A DNA stretch of 64,000 nucleotides, taken from contig JAWWNJ010000097.1 in the NCBI GenBank assembly GCA_037176885.1, positions 186,001-250,000 on the forward strand, written 5' to 3'. The stretch comes from Favolaschia claudopus (taxonomy: Eukaryota > Basidiomycota > Agaricomycetes > Agaricales > Mycenaceae). The notes beneath the pieces were generated by a model. It was not told the DNA's origin. It saw nothing but the letters and a program-made list of their open reading frames with translations, and did no database searches. Positions 24,363 to 35,109 of the stretch are shown in pieces; position 1 is the stretch's first letter; each line of letters opens with the position of its first letter. Both the position numbers and the translations under genes were made by a program.

Positions 24363-24978
24363 TGTTTGAACTAAGAGGAATATAGGGACATCTCTTGGAA
24401 TATATCTCAGAGGGTTAAAGCGTACCCGCGCTGTTAACTAAATGATGCAAGGAAAGCTAGACTTGTCTACGACTCATGATTACCCAGAAATGGATACTCG
24501 TACACGGTAGTCGAGGATATCAATCCCTCTTCTAAGTCTAACCATTCTACCAATTGAATTGGGACCTAAGGGGACATCAAGGAACATGGGATAACATTGG
24601 AGGGATACTTAGGCAGCGCGTCTAGACCAAGATCAAGGGGATTCGAGTCGCGGAACAACGAACCAAGGGAAACCGAGTAGCGGCAGAAGGATTGCCGAAG
24701 ATGCCGAAGAGCGGATCATCAAAGGATCAATGATCTTGAGGAGATTTCTCTACTCAAGGACGAATTAGAAGTTCTGGCAAGGGCCGGAAGGACCTTACCT
24801 CGAGGCGAGGCATGAAGCAGGAACATTCGTATCGTCGAAAGGCTAGCCGCGATGAGTGGGATAGAAGCCAGTATCGAGTCAAGGATCGGGAGGATCCATC
24901 ACGCACACGTGACCATCACGAGGGATCGACGCGATAGATGTGATAATGACTCCTCGTGTATTTACACGTTACTCGCGC
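24363..24978 (+). repeat. Gypsy-2 5' LTR, left part
   Basis: Inferred LTR start at TGTTTGAAC. The matching inverted end (GTTCACA) is at 50154-50160 after the gypsy-1 insertion, directly before a primer-binding-like sequence. The segment continues at 49941, giving an LTR of about 836 bp interrupted by gypsy-1. The 3' LTR is not in the window, so the boundary is inference. Confidence 0.5.
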
Positions 24979-25827
24979 TGTCAAGCGTATAATGTGTTAT
25001 ACAAGAGGTCCTCCGGAAGTGACGTTATTCGGGAGTTTCTCTTTGGTTGTGATAAGGGAGTGAGTTGTGGGAAGTGGGTGAATTCGTAAGAATAGGAAGG
25101 GGTAGGAATGTGAAGAGGGGCGTGGGAATGTGCTGGGGATAAGGTCTCGTATGCAAGACTTTACCACGTTGTGTCGCAGTAAAGCTGTATTTCGCTAAAA
25201 TGGGGTGTGCACTCGAAATGAGCACGTGGAGGTAAGTCTCGTAGGCAAGACGTTACCAGATGTCGTAACTGGGGAAGCTCGGTTCCGCTATTTCGTATAG
25301 CAGATGCCGCGCTAAGTCGTATCAGATGCCGCGCTAAGTCGTAAACAGATTTATCAGATGCCGCGCTAAACAGAAAACAAGAACAGATACCGCGCTAAGT
25401 AGTAACAGATGCCGCGCTAGTAGTGTTCAGAACAGATGCCGCGCTAAGTTGTCGTCAGATGAATCCAAAAGGGGACGGGCGTGTGAAGATTTGAGTGCAA
25501 GTAACTGGGGGATTGGATTAAGAAGAGAAACTATCTACTACAAGTTGGGGTTTTTATAGGTATTGACTGAGTTATATATAGTTCTACTGAGGCTGTGTCC
25601 ATTGCTATACTGTCCATCCTGTGCCTCTGCTTTTAGGCTGTGTCCTTGGCAATGCACGCACAGCTTATCATGTTACATGTTTCAACTCCTTAATTCGGCT
25701 GTGCATGAAGCGGCTATGTCCTGGAGATGGTTGCTATGTTGGTTTCCTGGGATTTGTCTGGAAAGTCTCCTTCCTTTCTCCATGACAGCTGTCCTTCTTT
25801 ATCTCCAAACACTTTTGGATGATGACA
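24979..25827 (-). repeat. Gypsy-1 3' LTR (849 bp)
   Basis: Same length as, and by eye identical to, 49088-49936 (constant offset of 24109). It has TG...CA termini. It contains a run of CAGATGCCGCGCTAA-type repeats at 25301-25450. LTR identity implies recent insertion, since the two LTRs are copied from one template. Confidence 0.95.
25301..25450. repeat. Tandem repeat inside the LTR
   Basis: Six irregularly spaced copies of CAGATGCCGCGCT or CAGATACCGCGCT, most followed by AAG. The same array is in the other LTR. It may be an enhancer-like array; no direct evidence. Confidence 0.8.
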
Positions 25828-25965
25828 TCCGCGGGGAACGAAATTATGCGACCGTCCCCGGTCGCGAACCAGGTGGAGTGGAGAAAGGAAGCACATGTGA
25901 CATTGACAGCAAATTCCAAGAAATCAAACGTCAGAGTAGTCCATCGTATAGTATGTAGCGCATTT

Positions 25966-27240
25966 TTAGAAAGTGGTGACAGGGGGAAACACGAACACGG
26001 AGGAGATGGGATCGGTGAGAACAATGTCATGGTACAAAGCAGGTCCAACCGCCGGCGCCAGAGGGTATTGTAACGTCGTAGCCTCCAGCTGAGCAGCTAT
26101 CCAGCGCATGTTCATGGGGGCGGCCGGCATCTCTACGTAGGAAGCGGGGAACATTACCGTGGTTTCCTCGCGCAATTCGTCGTTCCGCATATTCACAAAT
26201 GCGTACCCTCTCCACGACCATTGCTTCTCGATAGCAACCCATATTCCCTGTAACCCACGCCAAAAGTTGAACATTCCCCCTGGACGAACGACAAATTCGA
26301 ATTCATCAGGCACCGTGTACATCCATCGCAAGCTGCCGACCAGACGGATCCTGATCTCGACCGTGTGATAGATTGATCCTTGGGGCGGTACCCAGTTACG
26401 CGGGATCAAGGGGCGGGGGTAGTCAGGGAGGACAGCACGATAAAAGGGGGAAGGAGGCGGAGTGCGATGAGTCTGAGCTTGCTCCACTGCAGGTGTCGAC
26501 AAAGCCAACGAATCCCCTAAAACCTTCGGCCCTGGCTGGTTAGCCCACTTGACCCCTCCTACCGTTCCTACCCACTCGTATCCCTCCTCCTTGTCGCTTC
26601 CAAGGTCCATGTCTTGGCTTTCGAACGGATCCTTCATATGGAACAAGTCGTCGACGGGTTGTTGCGTATAAGCCACGCCGGCGTCGGAAGAGGGGGCAGG
26701 TGTGGATGCGCGTGGAAAGGACAAGGCGGCCCACAAATCCCATAGATCCTCCGGCTCCGCGACGTTGGGCGCATCCTGGGCGATTGGTTTAGGAAGACGA
26801 GGGCGACCCCGTTCAATAACCGGAGGGCTAGGCTGGGTGGAAGTGCCTGCGGTGTCCATGCTGACAGTCAAGGACGACGAGGCAGGCAGGGTGATAACTT
26901 TGGTATCGGCGGGGGCGGCACTGGGATCCTTCGGCTTAGGAGGGCGCCCTCGACGACGGGGAACGTTGTAGTTGAGCGTCTGCGGTTTGGTGGTACACAA
27001 CCTGTGATTAGTGCTTGGCGGCAAGAAACAAGTTGTGACACGTACTCCGTCTCCATTGACACGTACACCTTCTCCTTTGTTGTTCTTTGATTGGCCATAC
27101 TTCTTGATGGTCACTCGTGCCTCAGTAGTCATGGGGTAGGGTTGCGTGGACGTTCGTGGGCGGATTTGGGGTAGACGGCGAGGCGTAAGTGGGCGATCGG
27201 GAATAGACAAGCAGTGGTTAGAACAATTGTGGGGGTTCAT
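25966..27240 (-). CDS. Gypsy-1 accessory ORF between integrase and 3' LTR
   Basis: An uninterrupted frame of 424 residues from ATG 27240 (MNPHNCSNHCLSIPDRPLT). The frame is open about 26 codons further upstream but without an ATG. It has an AT-hook-like stretch (RRRGRPPKPKD) near residue 120, a second basic patch (ERGRPRLPKP), and an acidic and proline-rich middle. The C-terminal 150 residues look globular and aromatic-rich (GGMFNFWRGLQGIWVAIEKQ). I recognise no family. Its position, downstream of pol on the coding strand, is that of env-like or accessory genes in other gypsy elements, but no signal peptide or membrane anchor is seen; the AT hook points to DNA binding. It is open although the pol beside it is broken. 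Confidence 0.6.
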   Translation of the reverse strand: MNPHNCSNHCLSIPDRPLTPRRLPQIRPRTSTQPYPMTTEARVTIKKYGQSKNNKGEGVRVNGDGVRVTTCFLPPSTNHRLCTTKPQTLNYNVPRRRGRPPKPKDPSAAPADTKVITLPASSSLTVSMDTAGTSTQPSPPVIERGRPRLPKPIAQDAPNVAEPEDLWDLWAALSFPRASTPAPSSDAGVAYTQQPVDDLFHMKDPFESQDMDLGSDKEEGYEWVGTVGGVKWANQPGPKVLGDSLALSTPAVEQAQTHRTPPPSPFYRAVLPDYPRPLIPRNWVPPQGSIYHTVEIRIRLVGSLRWMYTVPDEFEFVVRPGGMFNFWRGLQGIWVAIEKQWSWRGYAFVNMRNDELREETTVMFPASYVEMPAAPMNMRWIAAQLEATTLQYPLAPAVGPALYHDIVLTDPISSVFVFPPVTTF

Positions 27241-27354
27241 GATGAGGCGAGGATCGTCTGGAAGCTGGCTTTTATAGTGAGGCAGGAAATCTTGTCGAGT
27301 CAAAGAGAAATACGCCACCCACCGCAGTTTGCCAATTATCCTTTTTCCAGTATT

Positions 27355-30300
27355 TTAGTTCCCATCCTCAGAACTGGTATCTGCATCCGTCTCCGATTCT
27401 GAGTCACTTCCGGTGTCTTCGGCCTCCTCGTCATCTTTTCCCATCCATCCTGTCCTCATAAACTCATGGTCTCGGGTGATATACGGCAATAACCGAAATG
27501 CGGCTACTGGATTGCGCTCGAATAATGTTCCGTCGAGTTCCTTGAGAATGTAAGCTCCTCCTTTATTCTTCCGGTGTACCTCGTATGGTCCCAAGTACCG
27601 ATCTTCTGTTTTTCTGGCTGAACTCACCGTCATTTCTAACTGGGAGTTTCGCATCAATACCAAGTCTCCCTGCTCATAGGTTGTCTTTGCTAACCGCCGC
27701 TTAAATCGCTTCTCGAACTGTGCTTTGGAAGCAAAACGGGCCCGTTTGAGGGTATCCGCAGCGCGGGCAATATCCGCCGGGTGCATCTGGAGTTGTCGTA
27801 TACGTAACGCCAGTAACTCCGATGTACTCATTCCGGAATGGAAACCTTCCACCAGAAAGGTGGCTTCTGTAAGATCAAAGGGCAAGAGGGGTTGTGTTGC
27901 ATGCAGAAGTTCGAATGGAGAATACCCAGTTACACTGCTGACTGTGACACGGTCAGCAAATACCGCTGCGGGAAGCATCTTAGGCCATTTTGCCAAGTTG
28001 CCGTTGCAGGCTTTGACCAAAGCTTCCCGTAAGGTAAAATGCCCACGCTCCACTACACCATTAGCGTGTTTGTTGTACCGAGAAATCTGATCTGTGGAAT
28101 GTGGAGACGCTGCATAAGCAATTCGAAAGCGGCAAGTACTTCGGACCCGTTATCCGTGGTAATTTGCAAGGGGCATCCATACCGGCAATATATATGAGTG
28201 AAGAAGAAGTCGGCCATAGATTTTGCAGTTTGATGCGCCAAAGGTTTAGCTTCACAGATCCCTGTCAAATCATCCCTGGCCGCGACAATCATGTTGAATC
28301 CTCCAGCGGGTGGCATTCTCATGATGTCGACATAGATTTTCTGGAAGATTGCGGTGGGCAAGGAAACCGTGGGAGGAATTTCTACCTTTTTCGTGGATCG
28401 CACCTGGCATTGCGGGCAGGAGGCAACATGATGCTGGATATCTGCTCGTAGATGTGGCCAATAGAAGCGCATCTTTAAATGATCCCATAAGGCATCAGCG
28501 CCACGGTGGCCTAGATTCTCATGACCCTGTGTGAGAATTGATAACCGAGCTTCTGGTTGCATCACCACCAACTGCGGTGTCTTGTTTCCGTTCCTTCTCC
28601 AGATTTTGCCTTTGCGTTCGTAAAATTGTGTTGCTTTTGAAATGAACCGTCTCTGTCGTTGAGTGGAAGGGAACTTGGGCATTTCTAATGTCTCCAAGAA
28701 TTTGATGATGTCCTCCATCTGTTGTTCCTGAGCACGGCGTGTCATCAGTACCTGCAAGCGCTTCTGATAGAGTTGGATCCCTGGATTCTCGTAATATTGC
28801 TGTATTGGGCGAAAGTAGCACGGGGCCTTGAATGCAGAAAGGGCGATCTGATCCAACCATTCGTCATCATCATCCGGTGCTTCCTCTCCTACGGCTCTAG
28901 GTCTCCGTGATAATGCATCAGGTGCTTGGAATTTGGTTGCTGGCACATGAATCAATTCAAAGTGGAACATAAGAATCCCTTGAATCCATCGATTTACTGC
29001 TGCGTCTGGCTGTAGATCTGGGTTGTTAAGGAGTCCTTGGATAAATTTGGCATCCACTTCGACTCTGAACGTTTTGACTCCTATTATGTAAAGGCGCCAA
29101 TGTCGTAGTGCTCGATATAGACCAAAAAGCTCCAGTTTTGGTTGTGAGTATCGTGATTCTCTGTCACTCATAGGGATAGATCCATACCGGGCAATGCGGC
29201 GTCGTCCTTGTTCGTCCAATTGAGATAGAATCATTCCAGTAGCCTCGCTGCACGAGTCTACGGCCAGATATACCCCTAATTCTGATTCATAGTCAATAGG
29301 TCGTAACGCTGGCGGCGAAACTACAAGTTGTTTGATTTTCGCAAAAGCCTCCGCGCGGCGATGATTCCAATTGAACTCCTCTGATTTGCGGTATAACTCC
29401 GTGAGTGGCCGGATAAGCCGGAATAATTTTCTATCCAGATACGAACGGTTCCACATAACCCTAGAAACTTTCGCACGTCCTGGGGTGTCGTGAGAACTGG
29501 CCAATCGAGTATTGCCGCCAATTTCTTGGGATCAGGAATTCTTCCTTCTGCATTGCAGGTTTGTCCCACAATCAGGACCTCTGGGCGACATATCTGCGTT
29601 TTTGTACCTGAAACTGTTGCTCCCCGCGCATTTGAGTTTGTGTAGAATCCTGTGAACGTCGTGAGCGTGTTCCCAAATGAATCTGCGGATATCAGAATTC
29701 TCTGAAATAGTTTCAGGCTTTCCGTCTGCGCCCAGGTATTGAGTCCGTGATCCTTTGATGGGAAGATCATCAATGAAGATGTTGGCGACATGTGGAATTT
29801 CGTCATGAAGAATGAATACCATACATCGCTGAAACTCTGCGGGTGAATTCGTAAATCCGGTTGGCATGGATGCAATTCGTAATAAACCAAGAGGAGTCAT
29901 GAATGCTGTCATGTCTCGACTCTCGGGATCCATTTGGCGGGCGTCAAATCCCCAATAGAGATCAAAGACGGAATAGCATTGTCGTCCCGCAAATCCTTCT
30001 ACGAAATCATCAATGATTGGAAGCATCCCTGCATCACGTACCGTAACTTTGTTGAGTGGCTGTAGATCATGAACGATCCGTAATTTCCCATTCTTCTTGA
30101 GAACGCAAAACCATCGAGAGCGATATGATGACTGGCAAGGCTCGTAAACCCCCGCATCCATCTTTAGTTTGAGCACCTCGATGACTTTGTTGAGGATCCC
30201 AGGAGGAATAGGGATATTCCTGTATTCCCATGGGACGTGCGGTACCGTTGAAATTTTGTAGGGGCTGAAGTAAGTTTCCTTGAAAGTTCCTCGTTCGGAA

Positions 30301-31108
30301 TCTCGAATGCAACAGCTTCCTCGTTGGTACGCATAATCCACTGGAATAATCGCTCCTCCGTGGGTGTGAGGAATCCCGATTTGTTGATGTCCAAGGACTC
30401 CATGCGTTCACGAGTAAGCCGTTTTCCATCTATGAAGTCCTCAGGGTGAGTCGGTAATGGAGGCAAGGTAAGGAGAGGATCCTCTGGTATACTGCGTCGT
30501 ACTGCATAGTCGGGTGAAAAGGTAGTTGATACTGGGCGTACCTTTTTATCCACACGTTTGTACATTGTAAACGCCTGGTAAGAAGTGCCTTCCGCATTGG
30601 TCATGGTGAGCGGATAGAAAATGAATTCGTCATCATCTTCTAGCTCTTGTTCATCCGCGGGATCCTGTAGCAGCATAGGTTGGAGGTTTTCCGTTGAGTA
30701 ATCAAGTTGAAGACTGAGAACCATTGGCACTTCAAGTCGATTGAATCCGTTATTCGCACGAAAATGGTACAGCCTAGAAATCCGGTTCCATTGCAGTAGT
30801 AAGTAGTGGGCGAGCTGTAAGCACCCTAACATGGTCTGTAAGAAGACCGTCAACAGTATCCTGTGGAAATACTGTAGTGTATCGTAGAAAGTAACCAGAA
30901 GTATCGTCGAGATACAAGAAAGAAGTCGTGAAGTATGGTCGTAAAGGTAGTCGTAAAATTCGCCTATACCGTGTCCTGTAACCGCGAGTCCAAGCGTAAT
31001 CGTGTATAGTACGCGTGTATATAGTCCCAAGAAAGAGTTCGGTGATGTAGCCAAGATGTGAGTCGCTGAATTCAGATTTGTACAAGTCATGATTTCGCAC
31101 CGCCGCAT
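27355..31108 (-). pseudogene. Gypsy-1 pol (RT, RNase H, integrase), frameshifted
   Basis: Minus strand. The first frame (31108-30164) has hydrophobic stretches, then DDEFIFYPLTMTNAEGTSYQ. RT motifs are LRIVHDLQPLNKV, VFDLYWGFDARQMD and the active-site box IFIDDLPI. RNase H runs from YLAVDSCSEATG to PDALSRR. Integrase has the HHCC zinc region (HENLGHRG ... CPQCQ) and the DDE residues in VDIMRMP, TDNGSEV and VVERGHF. The C-terminus has the usual GPYEVHRKNKGGAY. The frame breaks near 30310, 29637, 29415 and 28085, each fixed by a one-base change, so no complete polyprotein can be made as written. Nearby gag and KDZ genes are open, which argues against general sequencing error. Confidence 0.88.
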
Positions 31109-31573
31109 AGTCCGTCAGATTTACATCCACCCTATCCATTCGCCTCGTCGCCAAACACAGAATTGCGGATATATGAACACTGGAAATGAGAATGAATAAA
31201 TCGGTTGATCTTCTTCGTAGTCTGTTATGGTTTAACGCATCCGCGGGGAACGAAAAAGAATGCGACTCACCGAAGATCCTATAGTGGTTGTACACTCGGA
31301 CGTAAAATATCTGCCCCTTGCTTGACAGCGTTAGAGGCAGACGCTTGATTACGGTCCTCATGTATAGCCATAGCGGTGCGCATTGAGTTGCGTTTGGGGG
31401 GAAGCATGGCAAGCCCTATCCACTTGTAACTCCCCCCCTCCGATGAGAGTTATCGCTGTTACTCCCGGCGGCAGGTAGTCCCTCGGCTCCGCTAGTATTA
31501 GATTTGCGACTAGCGGGAATCGGCTGTGGTTTACGAAAATAAATGATTGGACTGTCACGAAGAAAAAGACAAC
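31109..31573. other. Gypsy-1 internal spacer with repeated motif
   Basis: No gene. At 31238 there is CATCCGCGGGGAACGAA followed by a stretch similar to that just inside the 3' LTR at 25826, where the same words occur. It may be a structural or regulatory site of the element or a scar of an internal duplication. Confidence 0.4.
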
Positions 31574-31635
31574 TTACTCGAACGGGCGGGAGAGCAGTTT
31601 GAGAACGAGGGTCAGGCCAGGGGAAGGGGGCGCCG

Positions 31636-32730
31636 TTAGCGAACGCTGTGGCGCGCATAAGCGGATAGCGAAACGGTGTTCCAAGGAGTTGGTTCTCTGT
31701 GGCTGGAACAGTGTCGAGAGCACCCCGCATAGAGCAAGTGTGAAATTACCTGCTCCGACTTGAATTGAACGTGCAATACGCGACTGATCGTATCCGCAAC
31801 CGCCCGGAACCCATGATTGTAGAATCCAGCGTGGCAAATTCTGAAACGCGCGAACTCCGCAACCTTAAGAAGGGCACAAGGGTGGGGAGAGGGGTAGTCG
31901 AGAACTGCGGGTTGTTGAACGATACGACGATCGCTGCTGAGAGCGATGAGACGGTCCCCGAATTCAAGAAGCTTTCCGCGGAGAATGGTGAGTCCTTGAA
32001 CGGTCTTGGATTGCGCGACGCAAACCATGTTGACGGCTGCGCAGTGCTCCGGTCCCTGGTCCAACGCGAATTGAGTGAACGGGCGTGCCTCCTCGTCGTC
32101 ATGAAGCGGGATCAAAACTGGCTTGAGTCGAGTCGACGAAGGTGGCGCCCCACTTTGGTCGTTACGGCGTCCATCAAGGCAGAATCGATGATTAGTTTCT
32201 GCCCCCGGATCATTAGTGTCGATTATCGCATCGTCCAAATAAACAGCTACCTTGGATTCATTTTCAATTCTTGCCACGTCCAAGCGCTCCTCGTCCCTGA
32301 AGGCCGCATGTGCTTCCTCGTTAACGTACGTGACGCGCCCCATCGCTCGGTGATCGAGCTCATGGTATAGGTCTCGGTGCGCGATCTCCAAGAACTCATT
32401 TCCCGGAACCAGCGCCCACTGATCAATCATAACGTCCGCGCGGTGTTTATACGCGACGTTTTCGACCACCGAACGCCGGACGTCGATCGCTGCGTCCGCG
32501 CGACTCTTCTTACTACACGCGGCCGCCGACACGGTGACGTGAATGAGTCGGACCGCGCGCACGAAGTGGTCGGTGGGTACGAGGATTTTGTCGTCAGTTG
32601 GGGTGTAGACGGCCGAACGCGCACTCGACGACACTGCATCAAGTGGGGGTTGAGAGTTCGTAGCTGCTGCGTGGTTTGATGCCGACGAGCTAGAAGGAGG
32701 CGAGTCGGAAGAGTCGTCGACAGGATTCAA
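31636..32730 (-). CDS. Gypsy-1 internal ORF, unrecognised (second segment)
   Basis: A minus-strand frame of about 365 residues without a clear ATG; it overlaps the end of the preceding ORF in another frame near 32735, so it is probably its continuation through an intron or frameshift. Visible blocks: DALSSS-like serine-rich start, FLEIAHRDLYHELDHRAMGR, TYVNEEAHAAFRDEERLD and VVQQPAVLDYPSPHP-like end. A GT at about 31752 could splice to 31704 and then stop at 31574. No family was recognised. It lies between gag-protease and RT. Confidence 0.45.
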   Translation of the reverse strand: MNPVDDSSDSPPSSSSASNHAAATNSQPPLDAVSSSARSAVYTPTDDKILVPTDHFVRAVRLIHVTVSAAACSKKSRADAAIDVRRSVVENVAYKHRADVMIDQWALVPGNEFLEIAHRDLYHELDHRAMGRVTYVNEEAHAAFRDEERLDVARIENESKVAVYLDDAIIDTNDPGAETNHRFCLDGRRNDQSGAPPSSTRLKPVLIPLHDDEEARPFTQFALDQGPEHCAAVNMVCVAQSKTVQGLTILRGKLLEFGDRLIALSSDRRIVQQPAVLDYPSPHPCALLKVAEFARFRICHAGFYNHGFRAVADTISRVLHVQFKSEQVISHLLYAGCSRHCSSHREPTPWNTVSLSAYARHSVR

Positions 32731-32734
32731 GATG

Positions 32735-33637
32735 TCATTCAGAAAAAGAGGGTGACGCGTGCGCAGAGGCTGAGGTTTGTGGATTTTGATTTTCTGGTTC
32801 GCAGACCGCGACTTCCTCCGATAGCTTCCCCATCCATTTGCCCGTCTCCTCGACAGTTCTCCCCGAGTGGCGTTTCATTTTGTCGTTTGCCGATTTGTAG
32901 TCCGACGAAGATGTCGTTTTCGCCGACTCGCTAGAAGCATCGGGGGTAACGGGGGAAGGAGTACGCAAGGGCGGCGGCGAGTCGTTGTCGGCTACCGGAG
33001 AGGGCGGACGCGGAGGGAGGGGCAAGTTCAAAGCCGGTAAGATAGGGCGGAAGCGAGAGAGTTGTGGTGGATGGCGAGGAATGAAAAATGGTTTGATAGG
33101 CTTCCCTTCGTTCCGATATCCGGCGGTGACCGCCGCTACTTCCTGACGGCTAAGTCGAATTGGCCGTTGGCGATCAGAGGCCCATTGGTCTCGTTCGTTC
33201 TCGCCCGCGGTCGAGACGTCGGCCATCTCGGCGTCCGATAGTCCGACGGAAGAAGTGGTCGGCTCCGACGGAACTGCCGCGCTGGTCGTGGGAAGAGAAT
33301 CAGGTACAATCTCCCCTTCCTCCACGACCATTGCGTCGTCGTTGCTGGCCAACACCACCTCAACGTCTTCTTGCTTCACATCCCTCGCGCTGTCTCTCAT
33401 ATCAACAAGCCGTTTAATCTCTCGACAACAAGACACATACGGTTCTGGAGCCGCGTCAGGAAGTTCAAGCTCGCTGATGGGTGAATTGGGTGGGGGAATA
33501 GGGACGATTGAAGGACGATGGTTGTGTAGAATGTCGGGTAGCATGGGCGTGCCCGGGCGTTCAGGTGAGCCGTCAATTCCAGTCCCCGTTTTCAAAACTA
33601 CTCGTCGTCTGTCGGCGGTCATCCCCACTTCCGTCAT
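32735..33637 (-). CDS. Gypsy-1 internal ORF, unrecognised (first segment)
   Basis: Starts at ATG 33637 (MTEVGMTADRRRVVLKTGTG); 300 residues, proline, serine and acid rich, low complexity (PLPPRPPSPVADNDSPPPL). A cysteine pair (SCCREIKRLVDMRDSARDV) is the only ordered-looking part. It looks disordered and may be a gag-linked or nucleoprotein segment. It is followed in another frame by the ORF at 31636-32730. Confidence 0.5.
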   Translation of the reverse strand: MTEVGMTADRRRVVLKTGTGIDGSPERPGTPMLPDILHNHRPSIVPIPPPNSPISELELPDAAPEPYVSCCREIKRLVDMRDSARDVKQEDVEVVLASNDDAMVVEEGEIVPDSLPTTSAAVPSEPTTSSVGLSDAEMADVSTAGENERDQWASDRQRPIRLSRQEVAAVTAGYRNEGKPIKPFFIPRHPPQLSRFRPILPALNLPLPPRPPSPVADNDSPPPLRTPSPVTPDASSESAKTTSSSDYKSANDKMKRHSGRTVEETGKWMGKLSEEVAVCEPENQNPQTSASAHASPSFSE

Positions 33638-33730
33638 TCCGTCCGTGTTGCACCGAGGACGAGTGCCGGCTGGGTGTGAAATGTAATGACCGTCGCTGCC
33701 AGTAAACTGACGCTGTTGCAGAATTTTAAG

Positions 33731-34068
33731 TTAGCGTTGGAATTCAAACGAAGAGGGAAATAGTTTGCCTTTAGCGGTGCGTCCGAATCTTTTCTCTCTT
33801 TCTCTTTTGCTACCCGCCTCGCCTTGTTTGTTACTCGCCGCACCGTCGCGCATTGCGGCATACGGTGCGCGCAACTTCCACTCCTTCATTCGCTCGCGAT
33901 CGTGCGGGCGTTTAAAGAACTGGAGATGTGCATGACCTGTCTCCGATCCCATCTCACCGGTTGCGGGGTCTTGGATACGCAACTCCGCGTTGAGACATAC
34001 GGCGGAATATACGTCTTGCCCCCCCGTCAACTCCTCTTTCTTCAAACCGTGTATCTGGGATGTCAACA
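33731..34068 (-). pseudogene. Gypsy-1 gag-protease, 3' remainder cut off by KDZ
   Basis: About 112 residues (VVLTSQIHGLKKEELTGGQD ... GHAHLQFFKRPHDRERMKEW) ending at a stop at 33731. The frame is in phase with the gag-protease ORF ending at the other side of the KDZ element (45330): codons CCT GTA G from the right flank and CCT GTA G from the left flank carry the same phase. It is therefore the severed C-terminus of the 45331-48998 protein. Confidence 0.75.
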
Positions 34069-34075
34069 CTACAGG
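34069..34075. repeat. KDZ target-site duplication, left copy
   Basis: CTACAGG, repeated at 45323-45329. Flanking bases give CTACAGGCAG on the left and CTACAGGGAG on the right, nine of ten identical. KDZ elements are known for 8-bp duplications, so the original was probably 8 bp with one later change. Confidence 0.7.
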
Positions 34076-34078
34076 CAG

Positions 34079-34196
34079 GTACATTATAACACGCCTCGAG
34101 ATTCTGAGGGGGTGCATGTTACAATGCATCCTATGCCTTCTCGAGACATGGTGCACATTATAATGTGCACTTGGACGCATTTTAATGTGCCCCTCG
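34079..34196 (+). repeat. KDZ left subterminal palindrome array (four boxes)
   Basis: Four palindromes around an ATTRTAAT-like core start at 34083, 34118, 34157 and 34179; the best is GTGCACATTATAATGTGCAC. Core-to-core spacings are 35, 39 and 22 bp. The array at the other end has 34, 39 and 22 bp in inverted order. They are likely transposase-binding sites (inference). Confidence 0.82.
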
Positions 34197-34570
34197 GATT
34201 TACCGAAAGTGCCGGCTGACGGCACTTCGGCATTTGATCCAGGCCCGGATAAGCCCGAGCAGCTGATCCCCGCCGTCAATCTTTCGGCAAACACTTGCCG
34301 CCTCCAGCAGCATCATCAATGTGTTAGATTATGTGACTGCGTGACACTACTCTCACATCCCGCCTTCATCCCGCCCTTCGACGATCAACGTCGAGGGGAT
34401 CCCCTCACACCTTTGTCTCGCCCTTCGATGGCCCCGTCGAGAGGCACACTCCTACTAGTACCTATCCAATCCTTCTCACCCGCTTTTCCTCTTGACGGCG
34501 GGGCTGTCAATCAACTTCGGCTAATCAATTATCGTTCCCTCGGTTACCATTCTCCCACCATACCCTCCCA
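34197..34570. other. KDZ left inner region
   Basis: No gene is seen. GCCGGCTGACGGC at 34212-34224 is a small inverted repeat next to the array. The rest presumably holds the promoter of the first cargo gene. Confidence 0.4.
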
Positions 34571-35002
34571 ATGACACCATCCACATCCGTCGACGAAACC
34601 GACGCCGCCGCCATCCGACGATACAAGCGACGGTGCGCCTCCCGCGCGTATAACGAGCGGTTCGCGTGCTTCGTTTCAATACCCGGCTCTCTCTCTCATC
34701 TCTCCAATCAGCAATAGGGAAGCTCGTAATGCAAAAAAGCGGGAACGAATGGCGGCCCTTAGGGAAAAGCAAAAGCACGACCCCCTGCTCGTTCAGGCAG
34801 CCCGGCACATTGCGAAAGCGGACTCGGCCCAGCGTTATCGTGAAAAGTGAGACTTTTCTTTTCCGTATATTTCTTTGCTGACCAAACCAGAAATCGGGAC
34901 CTTTTGGCCATCAAGGCTTGGGCCGCTCGCATCAACGCGCGACACCATGCGCAACGCCAGCAGCGCCGTCGCAAGCTGCTCGCTGCCTTGGGTTTGGATT
35001 AG
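34571..35002 (+). CDS. KDZ cargo gene 1: small basic RYREKNR-type protein
   Basis: Three exons (34571-34659, 34712-34846, 34891-35002) with 52- and 44-bp introns; 111 residues. Almost entirely charged helix: RRYKRRCASRAYNERNREAR, NAKKRERMAALREKQKHD, AQRYREKNRDLLAIKAWAA and ending RRKLLAALGLD. The repeated A-x-R-Y-R-E-K-N-R pattern resembles the basic half of bZIP proteins without a clear leucine zipper, and I have seen similar small proteins beside KDZ transposases in agarics (memory, not checked). It probably binds DNA or RNA for the element. Spacing to the next gene is 107 bp on the same strand. Confidence 0.68.
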
Positions 35003-35109
35003 TTTTTTGCCATGTACATATCATATCACCTCTCAATCGATCATCATTCTCTCAATCCGGACAACAATACCAAACATTTACTCTCTTTCATTATCATCTC
35101 TCATCGCTC

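Noticed and set aside
25301..25450. LTR short repeats considered as a CRISPR array
   Set aside because: Spacing irregular, spacers very short, eukaryotic retrotransposon LTR context.
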